Of a stretch of 10,380 nt of DNA, positions 1 through 5,852 are shown in pieces. The notes below the pieces were generated by a model. That model saw only the letters and a list, made by a program, of their open reading frames with translations. It was not told where the DNA came from and did no database searches. The DNA is from Planctomycetes bacterium RIFCSPHIGHO2_12_FULL_52_36 (lineage in GTDB: Bacteria; Planctomycetota; Brocadiia; Brocadiales; Bathyanammoxibiaceae): NCBI GenBank assembly GCA_001828545.1, contig MHYW01000010.1, positions 1-10,380 on the forward strand, written 5' to 3'. Position numbers and translations under genes: made by a program. Each line of letters opens with the position of its first letter. Position 1 is the stretch's first letter.

Positions 1-1
1 T

Positions 2-1195
2 GGCTATTACATAGAGGTAACCAACACCCACAAGGAACGCATACCCCAGGGCTACGTACGCCGTCAGACCCTGAAGAACGCAGAGCGTTACATAACCCCG
101 GAACTGAAGGAATACGAATCCAGGGTGCTTACCGCAGAGGAGCGGGCCAAGGGGTTGGAGTATGAGCTTTTTGAAGAGATGAGGAAAAAGGTGGCCTCTC
201 ATACCGCCAGGCTTCAGGAGGTGGCAGGTGCGGTGGCTGAACTGGACGTGCTGGTCTCCCTGGCCCAGGTGGCGGTGGAGGACAATTACACGCGGCCTGA
301 GATAACTGAAGACCGCAGACTCTATATTGTAGATGGCAGACATCCTGTACTGGAAAAGACCCTGGGCAGGGGGAAGTTCGTCCCTAATAGTATTGACATA
401 GACGGGGAGGTCAACCGGGTGATGGTCATTACCGGGCCCAACATGGCCGGGAAGAGCACTTACATCAGGCAGGTGGCCCTGCTGGTACTCATGGCCCAGA
501 TGGGTAGTTTTATCCCCGCCAGGGAGGCAAGGATGGGCGTGGTGGACAGGATTTTTACCAGGGTGGGCGCCTCTGACGAACTCTCCAGGGGGCAGAGTAC
601 CTTTATGGTAGAGATGCAGGAGTCCGCCAACATCCTGAACAACGCCACAGGGAGGAGCCTTATCATACTGGACGAGGTGGGCAGGGGCACCAGCACCTTT
701 GACGGGCTAAGCATCGCCTGGGCCTTGACCGAGTACATATATAAACACCTGGAGGCCAGGACCCTCTTTGCCACCCATTACCACGAACTCACAGAATTGG
801 CCCTCTTATTCCCAGGGATAAGAAATTACAACGTGGCCGTGAGGGAGTGGGGGGAGGAGGTAGTGTTCCTGAGAAAGATTGTGGAAGGGGGGACGGACAA
901 GAGCTACGGTATCCATGTAGCCAGGCTGGCCGGGGTACCGAAGGAGGTAATAACCAGGGCAAAGGAGATACTGGAAGAGCTGGAGGCCAATTCCCTGGAC
1001 GCCTACCAGAGACCTAAACTGGGGGTGGAAAGGTCTAAAAAAGATATTAGTGGCACACTGCAAATCCCGCTATTCTTCCCCAAAGAACAGGGCATTATAG
1101 ATGATATTAAGGGCCTGGACGTATCCCTACTTACCCCCCTGGAGGCACTGAATAAACTGGATGAGCTAAAGAAGAGATTGATGGACAGTAGCTAG
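2..1195 (+). CDS. mutS: DNA mismatch repair protein MutS, C-terminal part (5' end outside window)
   Basis: MutS recognises mispaired bases and small loops and uses ATP to recruit MutL. The reading frame is open from base 2, so about 397 residues are visible of a protein usually near 850-900; the mismatch-binding and connector domains lie upstream of the window. Visible residues ~1-100 are the end of the lever/clamp region, then the ABC-type ATPase follows. It has Walker A GPNMAGKST (visible residues 145-153), the signature stretch ASDELSRGQSTFMVEM (190-205), Walker B LIILDEVGRGTS (220-231) and FATHYHEL (256-263). The C-terminal helix-turn-helix dimerisation tail ends LTPLEALNKLDELKKRL, typical of MutS1. 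A GTG at 125 is internal, because the frame upstream of it is clearly MutS. The TAG stop is the first base triplet of a heptamer unit of the array that follows. Identity is certain. Confidence 0.97.
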   Translation, partial: GYYIEVTNTHKERIPQGYVRRQTLKNAERYITPELKEYESRVLTAEERAKGLEYELFEEMRKKVASHTARLQEVAGAVAELDVLVSLAQVAVEDNYTRPEITEDRRLYIVDGRHPVLEKTLGRGKFVPNSIDIDGEVNRVMVITGPNMAGKSTYIRQVALLVLMAQMGSFIPAREARMGVVDRIFTRVGASDELSRGQSTFMVEMQESANILNNATGRSLIILDEVGRGTSTFDGLSIAWALTEYIYKHLEARTLFATHYHELTELALLFPGIRNYNVAVREWGEEVVFLRKIVEGGTDKSYGIHVARLAGVPKEVITRAKEILEELEANSLDAYQRPKLGVERSKKDISGTLQIPLFFPKEQGIIDDIKGLDVSLLTPLEALNKLDELKKRLMDSS

Positions 1196-1269
1196 TAGAT
1201 AGTAGACAGTAGATAGTAGATAGGAAAAAGATTTATCCCTGGCTACTTGCTACTAGCTACTATCTACTG
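1186..1269. repeat. Heptamer array A with inverted second half
   Basis: Five in-phase 7-base units run from 1186 to 1220 (CAGTAGC, TAGTAGA, TAGTAGA, CAGTAGA, TAGTAGA). After a 21-base gap, four units of the opposite orientation occupy 1242-1269 (read on the minus strand: CAGTAGA, TAGTAGC, TAGTAGC, AAGTAGC). The halves can pair: 1207-1219 with 1257-1269 gives a perfect 13-bp stem, and 1187-1198 with 1250-1261 gives an alternative 12-bp stem. The array begins inside the last codons of mutS and supplies its stop. No T-run follows, so it is not a classical intrinsic terminator. Confidence 0.85.
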
Positions 1270-1282
1270 GTTCATAAATTCC

Positions 1283-1311
1283 TTGATGAAGCCTTTGGTG
1301 GTTGTTATAAT
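1283..1311 (+). promoter_or_regulatory. Sigma70-type promoter for the acyltransferase-hydrolase unit
   Basis: TTGATG at 1283-1288, a 17-base spacer and a perfect TATAAT at 1306-1311. The start of transcription would be near 1318, leaving a leader of about 50 bases before the ATG at 1367. It separates the downstream pair of genes from mutS. Seen by eye only. Confidence 0.6.
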
Positions 1312-1366
1312 CCGCTCAAGAGTAGTTGGCCTCTGGAGATAGAGGTGTACCTAACGGAGATTGGCT

Positions 1367-2146
1367 ATGTTTAAGAGAGATGTTATACCTTCCATAGACC
1401 CGTCCTTGGGCCGAGGCCCTGACCCTGAAAGAGGTGAGAGCGAAGGGACAGGGAAGGGACGAGGGGGGCGGACTTTCTCGGACAATGGCCGCAGTCCCTG
1501 GGGTAGGCGGCTTAAACAAAAGATAGTGGCTTTCTACGAGTTCCTGGGGGAGTGGATGTACAGGATCGTGTGGGTACTCTCTTACCCGGTGCTGAGGCTC
1601 TTCTTCAGACTGGAGGTTAGGCATCCAGAGCGGATTCCTAGGGAGGGTCCAATAATACTGGCGGCTAACCACCACAGCCATCTAGACCCCTGGATACTCC
1701 AGATAGCCTTCCCCAGGAGGATAACCTATATGGTGAGTTTTGCCTTCTACAAGGGGATGGGCTGGTGGTTCTATCGTATGCACAAGGCTATACCTCTAAA
1801 GGAGAAGGGACTCAACAAGGAGGCATTTGTCAGGGGGCTGGAGGTACTGAAGGAGTCAGGGGTTATAGCTATCTTCCCAGAAGGATGGGATAATGGTCGC
1901 GTGGAGGCCTGGCATGGGAACCCCGGGGTGGCTATGCTTTCCTCCAGGAGTCATATCCCCGTCTTACCTGCTAAGATATCCGGGGCTAAGGAGGCCCTGC
2001 CCAAAGGGGCACTCTTCCCTCGCTTTGTAAAGATAACCGTAACTTATGGGGAGCCTATCCCTTTCAATGGTGCAGGAAAGCCTAATAAAGAGGCGCTGAG
2101 GAGGATGACTGACTTGATAATGGAGAGGATAAAGGGACTGTCATGA
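1367..2146 (+). CDS. PlsC-family lysophospholipid acyltransferase-like protein
   Basis: Probably a membrane-bound enzyme that transfers an acyl chain to a lysolipid such as 1-acylglycerol-3-phosphate. The ATG at 1367 is chosen because GGAGA lies six bases upstream; a TTG two codons earlier has no such site. The product is 259 aa. Motif I is NHHSHLDPW (residues 101-109; His102 and Asp107 form the HX4D catalytic pair). Motif III is FPEGWDNG (170-177) where family members usually have FPEGTRS, so the residues after FPEG are divergent. A conserved-like VLPAKISG follows (199-206). A hydrophobic segment at ~65-81 could anchor it. Residues ~12-45 are a Gly/Arg/Glu-rich, low-complexity extension not needed for the fold. 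The stop overlaps the next gene's ATG, indicating translational coupling. Family is firm; the substrate is unknown and could be a lipid other than phosphatidate precursors. Confidence 0.85.
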   Translation: MFKRDVIPSIDPSLGRGPDPERGESEGTGKGRGGRTFSDNGRSPWGRRLKQKIVAFYEFLGEWMYRIVWVLSYPVLRLFFRLEVRHPERIPREGPIILAANHHSHLDPWILQIAFPRRITYMVSFAFYKGMGWWFYRMHKAIPLKEKGLNKEAFVRGLEVLKESGVIAIFPEGWDNGRVEAWHGNPGVAMLSSRSHIPVLPAKISGAKEALPKGALFPRFVKITVTYGEPIPFNGAGKPNKEALRRMTDLIMERIKGLS

Positions 2147-3093
2147 AGATATTTAAGGATTGGAGCAGTCCTTTGCGGACAGATTCGTTCCCCCTTCTCC
2201 ACCTCAGGAGGATACAGGACTTTGGCTCGCTCCTCAAGCGGATTAGCCTTGGAGGAGGGCTTCCTTTGATTAAAGATATCTCCCTTTACAGTAGGGAGTT
2301 CACCCTGGGGGATGGTCCCAGGGCATGTCTATTAATCCACGGCCTGGGTTGCGGTCCCATCCAGATGAAAGAGTTGGGAGAGCGACTTGCCCCTTCCGGC
2401 TTTACCGTCAGGGGGATACTCTTGCCCGGTCATTGTGAAGGCACGGAGGCCCTGGGGGCCGTCCACTGGCTAGACTGGTACAAAAAGGTAGAAAGAGAGT
2501 ATTTAAAGTTGCGGCGGGATTTTGAGCACGTCTCCGTAGTGGGCTTTTCCACCGGGGGGCTCCTGGCCTTAAAATTAAGCAGTCATTACCAAGTGGATAG
2601 GGTGGCCAGCCTCTCAACCCCTATGTTTATAATTAGCGAGCATTTTCCCCTTAAGAAACTGCTAGAGATGACGGAGAAACTCTTTACCAGGGTAAAGACC
2701 GTTCGCAAGAGATGGCCCATACATTCCGAGGAATTAAAGGGTAGTCTCATGTTCCCCACTGTTTCCCATTTTCCCATAACGACAATAAAAACCCTGGGAG
2801 AACTCATTAAGGTAACCAAAGTATCGCTTGACAACGTCCACTCCCCCCTCCTGGTGGTCCACTCAAGGAAAGACCTAGTTGCCGCCCCTTTCAGCGCCTT
2901 TTATATATTCCACTATGCCCGCTCTATGGAGAAAAAGCTTGTATGGCTACAACGCAGTAATCATGTGATGATGTTTGACAGAGAAAAGGCCTTACTCTTC
3001 AAGGCGGTGAGGGACTTCTTAAGAAGCGGAGAGGATGAATCCCAAAGACCATCTTTATTGGGGGTTGGTCAGGAACTAGTGGCCAGGGGTTAG
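2143..3093 (+). CDS. Alpha/beta hydrolase, carboxylesterase/monoacylglycerol lipase-like
   Basis: A serine hydrolase of 316 aa, probably acting on carboxyl esters of acyl lipids. The ATG overlaps the acyltransferase stop (ATGA), so the two are coupled and may act together in lipid turnover; that role is inferred from context. The oxyanion-loop HG lies in LLIHGLGCGP (residues 63-72). The nucleophile elbow is GFSTGG (134-139, Ser136). The acid is Asp244 in VVHSRKDLV and the base His274 in RSNHVMMFD. A cap region rich in charged residues lies between ~160 and 230. The layout resembles the Est30/EstD-type esterases, but the substrate cannot be told. No signal peptide is seen. The last residues (VARG) and the TAG stop are read from the start of heptamer array B, so the C-terminal tail is probably not part of the conserved fold. 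Confidence 0.85.
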   Translation: MKIFKDWSSPLRTDSFPLLHLRRIQDFGSLLKRISLGGGLPLIKDISLYSREFTLGDGPRACLLIHGLGCGPIQMKELGERLAPSGFTVRGILLPGHCEGTEALGAVHWLDWYKKVEREYLKLRRDFEHVSVVGFSTGGLLALKLSSHYQVDRVASLSTPMFIISEHFPLKKLLEMTEKLFTRVKTVRKRWPIHSEELKGSLMFPTVSHFPITTIKTLGELIKVTKVSLDNVHSPLLVVHSRKDLVAAPFSAFYIFHYARSMEKKLVWLQRSNHVMMFDREKALLFKAVRDFLRSGEDESQRPSLLGVGQELVARG

Positions 3094-3285
3094 GGGGCAG
3101 GGGTTAGGGGCCAGGGAAAGAATAAAGAATACAGTAGTCAGTAGTCGGAATTCAGATTCCGTATCCTTTTTCTTCTTGCTACTCCCTAATCCCTATTCCT
3201 TTATTGGAAATTGGAAATTTCAAATTTACAATTTGCAATTTACAATTCTTTTCCCCCCCCTAATCCCTACTCCCTACCCACTAGT
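3084..3285. repeat. Composite heptamer array B between convergent genes
   Basis: The 187-base gap between the hydrolase and the propeller gene holds no gene and is almost wholly 7-base units of four kinds. CAGGGGT/TAGGGGG alternate at 3084-3118. CAGTAGT twice, then CGGAATT and CAGATTC, occupy 3132-3159. TGCTACT, CCCTAAT, CCCTATT occupy 3177-3197. ATTGGAA twice, ATTTCAA, ATTTACA, ATTTGCA, ATTTACA occupy 3203-3244 in perfect phase. CCCTAAT, CCCTACT, CCCTACC, CACTAGT occupy 3258-3285. The CCCTA-type units are the reverse complement of the TAGGG-type units, so the block is inverted overall. Both flanking genes take their TAG stop from it. Confidence 0.85.
3146..3176 (+). terminator. Candidate intrinsic terminator after the hydrolase gene
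   Basis: CGGAAT and ATTCCG at 3146-3161 form a 6-bp stem with a TCAG loop, followed within a few bases by a T-rich stretch (CCTTTTTCTTCTT). It lies 53 bases after the hydrolase stop. The stem is short and built from heptamer units, so this is a weak call. Confidence 0.35.
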
Positions 3286-4516
3286 TTTTGCCCTGCGGGC
3301 TGCCTATTGCATAGACGTAGTGGTCATTAGCCCCAAAGTATATGGCGCCATCGGGGCCTATGGCAGGGGAGGACTCTATCCAGTCCTCGGTCCTGAAACT
3401 CCATACAAGTTGACCCTCATGGCTGAGTGCATAAAGTCTCCCCACACGTTGTCCCCCCTCGTCCAGTTCTGCGGCACCAAAATAAACTGAACCGCCTGCG
3501 CCCAGGGCGGGAGAGGACTCAATCCAGCCCCCCGTCTTGTAGGACCACTTCAAGTTCCCGTCTGGGCCAACGGCATAAAAATTCTTGTCATAAGAGCCAA
3601 AATAGAGGGTACCGTCCGGCCCCAGGGCTATGGAACACTGGATAGCCTTCCCGGTCTGTATCCTCAGCACAACCTCCCCTCCGTGTGTAAAACCATACAA
3701 CCTGCCATTCTCAGAGCCTATATAAACCCCTCCCTTAGGGCCTGCGGTAGGTGAGGAAAAAGAGGAATAAATGTCCCTACCATACCGCTTGCTCCATTTA
3801 AGCCCCCCATTGGGACTAAAAGCAAATAGTAGTCCTACATTTGTACCAAGAAATATTGTGCCGTCAGGAGATAGGCATGGGCTAGGGCTTATGGGGCTGT
3901 GGGTGTCATATTCCCAGAGGTGTCTCCCCTCGGGGCTAAGGGCGTAGAGTTTATAATCACTGGAGCCGATATAGATAGTCCCCTCCGGGCCAATAACGGG
4001 GGAGGAGAGTATGCTGTCCCCGGTCTTGTAACTCCAGAGTAGCGTGCCATCGGGCCTTAAGGCGTAAAGGTTACAGTCTCTAGAACCTATGTAGATATTA
4101 CCAGTGGGGCTGATGGCAGGAGAGGAGGTTATACCCTTTTGGGCAGAGAAACTCCATTTCTTCTCACCCTCCGGTGTGAGGGCATAGAGCTGGCCGTCCT
4201 CAGAGCCTATGTAGATGGTGCCATCTGCACCAATGGCAGGAGACGAGGTAACTTTACCCATTACGGGGAACCGCCACCTGAGCACCCCCTCTTTTGTCCC
4301 ACTATAAGTGCTACTGCCGGAATGCGAGGGGTCGTACCTGAACATTGGCCATGGGGGCCATGGGGCATCGCCTGTCGTCCCCTGGTTCGCCTCGGCCACT
4401 ACAGGCCCGTAGGGTAGGGGCGTATCGCAATACGCCCCTACTAAAAGACTCGCCAGGAGATACCCCAGGAGATACCGTTGTACACTACCAGGAGGTGGGG
4501 TCATGGCTAGTGTCAT
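3281..4516 (-). CDS. Exported PQQ-like eight-repeat beta-propeller protein
   Basis: A 411-aa protein with an N-terminal hydrophobic leader (residues ~14-30, RYLLGYLLASLLVGAYC) and eight copies of a ~40-residue blade from ~88 onward. Each blade reads roughly SSPAIGxDGTIYIGSxDxxLYALxPxGxxxWSY, as in PQQ_2/BamB/PqqC-domain-like propellers. Position six is the most divergent (QCSIALG). The fold is an eight-bladed propeller, probably periplasmic or surface located, used as a binding scaffold; no catalytic residues or cofactor ligands can be assigned. Residues 26-35 (VGAYCDTPLP) are translated from a palindromic repeat, lying at the leader/mature boundary. Cys30 is not in a convincing lipobox. The ATG at 4516 has no clear ribosome site; ATG 4504 or GTG 4483 are alternatives. 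It follows the SDR gene by 32 bases, probably in one transcript with the cytochrome. The TAG stop lies in array B. Confidence 0.85.
   Translation of the reverse strand: MTLAMTPPPGSVQRYLLGYLLASLLVGAYCDTPLPYGPVVAEANQGTTGDAPWPPWPMFRYDPSHSGSSTYSGTKEGVLRWRFPVMGKVTSSPAIGADGTIYIGSEDGQLYALTPEGEKKWSFSAQKGITSSPAISPTGNIYIGSRDCNLYALRPDGTLLWSYKTGDSILSSPVIGPEGTIYIGSSDYKLYALSPEGRHLWEYDTHSPISPSPCLSPDGTIFLGTNVGLLFAFSPNGGLKWSKRYGRDIYSSFSSPTAGPKGGVYIGSENGRLYGFTHGGEVVLRIQTGKAIQCSIALGPDGTLYFGSYDKNFYAVGPDGNLKWSYKTGGWIESSPALGAGGSVYFGAAELDEGGQRVGRLYALSHEGQLVWSFRTEDWIESSPAIGPDGAIYFGANDHYVYAIGSPQGKN
4414..4441. repeat. Palindromic repeat P1, inside the propeller gene
   Basis: Twelve-base arms starting GTAGGGGCGTAT and a four-base loop form a perfect 12-bp hairpin of 28 bases. 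On the coding (minus) strand it is read GTA GGG GCG TAT TGC ... CCC CTA, giving residues 26-35 of the propeller protein. Outer arms are identical to the other copies in the window; the inner four pairs are particular to this copy. Confidence 0.9.
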
Positions 4517-4523
4517 GCCAAGA

Positions 4524-4552
4524 GCAGGGGCGACCCGGTGGGTCGCCCCTAC
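4524..4552. repeat. Palindromic repeat P2, between SDR and propeller genes
   Basis: Thirteen-base arms with inner stem GACCC/GGGTC and a three-base loop. One arm has a single substitution (GCAGGGGC for GTAGGGGC), giving one mismatch. It supplies the TAG stop of the SDR gene (minus strand CAG TAG GGG). It could act as an intercistronic hairpin in the transcript. Confidence 0.9.
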
Positions 4553-5313
4553 TGTATGGAGAACCCTCCATCCACAAAGATGGTCTGGCCCGTTATGTAG
4601 TCAGAGGCCTGTGAGGCCAGGAATATGACCACCCCTGCGAGGTCTCCTGGCTGGCCTGTCCTCTTCATCGGAATCTTTCCCGTAACGGCCTTTCTCACTG
4701 CAGGGTCTTCCAGCATGGCCTTGGTCAACTCCGTCTCCATAGTCCCCGGGGCAATGGCATTGACGTTGATATTATATCTGGCCCATTCCACTGCCAGGGC
4801 CCTGGTGAGCTGGATTACTCCACCCTTACTGGCACAATAGGCGCTGGCGTTGTTGGCCCCCAATGCGCCCAAGGCCGCCGCCATATTTATCACCTTGCCC
4901 CTTTGCCTCTCCACCATGTATCTCCCCACCGCCCTGGAACAGAGATAGGTGCTGGTAAGGTTGGTGTTTATTAGATTGTGCCACTCCTCAAGGGTAGACT
5001 CCACGATGGGTTTCCCTAAATACGTGCCCACGTTATTTACGAGGACATCAATCTTTCCGAACTCTTCTAGCGTCCTGGAGACCACTGCCTCTACATCCTC
5101 TGCCCTGGTAACGTCCGCTATCACGGGGAGGGTCTTTACGCCAAAGTCGGCTATCTCTCTGGCTGACCCTTCCAGTCTCTCCTTGTCTCTCCCCACAAGG
5201 ACGATGCTAGCCCCTACTTCTGCCAGGGCCATGGCCATTGACTTGCCCAGTCCCCTGCTGGCCCCGGTAACGACGGCCACTTTATTCCTTAATTGAAAGA
5301 GTTCTATGCACAT
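4549..5313 (-). CDS. Short-chain dehydrogenase/reductase, FabG/gluconate 5-dehydrogenase-like
   Basis: An NAD(P)-dependent oxidoreductase of the classical SDR group, 254 aa. The ATG at 5313 gives the usual short lead (MCIELFQLRNKVAVVTGAS); a TTG eight codons further upstream would start inside a palindrome and is unlikely. The cofactor loop is TGASRGLG (residues 16-23), NNVG is at 93-96, and the catalytic YxxxK is Tyr159 and Lys163 in AYCASKGG. The active-site Asn is likely Asn118. The position 13 residues before the Tyr, normally the catalytic Ser, is Ala146 (VINMAAALG), so activity may be altered. The ending GQTIFVDGGFS is standard. No ribosome site is evident. The gene sits between palindromes P3 and P2 and between the cytochrome and propeller genes, probably in one transcript. 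Substrate unknown; fatty-acid or sugar-acid reduction cannot be distinguished. Confidence 0.9.
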   Translation of the reverse strand: MCIELFQLRNKVAVVTGASRGLGKSMAMALAEVGASIVLVGRDKERLEGSAREIADFGVKTLPVIADVTRAEDVEAVVSRTLEEFGKIDVLVNNVGTYLGKPIVESTLEEWHNLINTNLTSTYLCSRAVGRYMVERQRGKVINMAAALGALGANNASAYCASKGGVIQLTRALAVEWARYNINVNAIAPGTMETELTKAMLEDPAVRKAVTGKIPMKRTGQPGDLAGVVIFLASQASDYITGQTIFVDGGFSIQ

Positions 5314-5320
5314 GTTGGTT

Positions 5321-5348
5321 GTAGGGGCACGTTGCAACGTGCCCCTAC
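5321..5348. repeat. Palindromic repeat P3, upstream of the SDR gene
   Basis: A perfect 28-base palindrome with 14-base arms (GTAGGGGCACGTTG and its complement). It fills most of the 42-base gap between the cytochrome stop and the SDR start, in the place where a ribosome-binding site would be expected. Confidence 0.9.
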
Positions 5349-5355
5349 CATATTT

Positions 5356-5703
5356 CTATCTCTGAGCGAATTGGCGGACGTAGGCCACCAGTGCCTGCAC
5401 CTCTTCCATGTTTAACTTATCCTTAAAGGGGAACATCTTCTCAGAACCGTTAAGTATCTGCTCAACGAAGCGGGTATCCGGCTTGGTCTTCTGCCACTCT
5501 GCGTTAGTAAGGTCCGGGGTACCGAGGCCTTGCCCCAGGTCAGTACCTTTGCCGTCTTCACCATGACACGGGAGGCAGTGGGTCTTGAAGAGTTTCTTGG
5601 TATCTATCTCCGCCCCTTCGCTTATGCTCAGGACAGGCCTCGCAGTCCCAGAAAGGCAAAGAAAGAATCCCAACAGAATAACTATAAGCAATGCATTACG
5701 CAT
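5356..5703 (-). CDS. Small class I c-type cytochrome, exported
   Basis: A 115-aa electron carrier. The N-terminus is a signal peptide (MRNALLIVILLGFFLCLSG, residues 1-19). The haem site is CLPCH (Cys43, Cys46, His47), and the probable axial Met is Met90 in SEKMFPFKDKL, followed by the C-terminal helix EVQALVAYVRQF. This is a mono-haem cytochrome c of the cbb3-subunit/cytochrome c551-c553 kind (Cytochrome_CBB3 domain). Mature length of about 85 residues is normal. The ATG at 5703 has GGAGGA seven bases upstream. Residues ~20-31 (TARPVLSISEGA) are translated from an interspersed repeat at the signal/mature junction. It is first in a likely transcript with the SDR and propeller genes and has its own promoter. 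Redox partners are not identifiable. Confidence 0.92.
   Translation of the reverse strand: MRNALLIVILLGFFLCLSGTARPVLSISEGAEIDTKKLFKTHCLPCHGEDGKGTDLGQGLGTPDLTNAEWQKTKPDTRFVEQILNGSEKMFPFKDKLNMEEVQALVAYVRQFAQR
5613..5645. repeat. Interspersed CCTTCG...CTCAGGACAGG repeat inside the cytochrome gene
   Basis: The plus strand reads CCCCTTCG, CTTATGCTCAGGACAGG, CCTCG. It resembles, from memory, a widespread bacterial interspersed repeat (CCCTTCGAC...GCTCAGGACAGG) that produces spurious FAYAQDRP-type peptides. A related but degenerate copy is in the block at 8961-9077. Here it is translated in frame in the cytochrome. Confidence 0.6.
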
Positions 5704-5738
5704 ATCTCCATCCTCCGATATCTTTTGTTCAAACAGTA

Positions 5739-5767
5739 ATAATATGCGAGATCGCAGACAAAATCAA
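5739..5767 (-). promoter_or_regulatory. Promoter for the cytochrome-SDR-propeller transcript
   Basis: On the minus strand TTGATT (5767-5762), a 17-base spacer and TATTAT (5744-5739). Transcription would start near 5732, about 28 bases before the ATG at 5703, with GGAGGA in the leader. Confidence 0.55.
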
Positions 5768-5852
5768 TATCACTATTGTAAGGTAGAACTAATATGTTAA
5801 AATCCTTGCCTGGGGTTCAGGACCTTCAATCTGGCCACTAAACAAGGTTAAA

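Noticed and set aside
3084..3285. Possible CRISPR array or origin iterons in the repeat-rich gap
   Set aside because: Units are 7 bases with no spacers, and no DnaA boxes, cas genes or replication genes are nearby.
4139..4614. Overlapping plus-strand ORFs opposite the propeller gene
   Set aside because: They are shadows of the minus-strand beta-propeller, whose eight repeats are unmistakable.
5530..5739. Plus-strand ORF containing LRPFAYAQDRP
   Set aside because: It is antisense to the cytochrome gene, and this peptide is a typical false translation of the interspersed repeat.
5776..5802. Plus-strand promoter for the flippase-like gene (TTGTAA ... TTAAAA)
   Set aside because: The spacer is 15 and the -10 match is three of six; not supportable.
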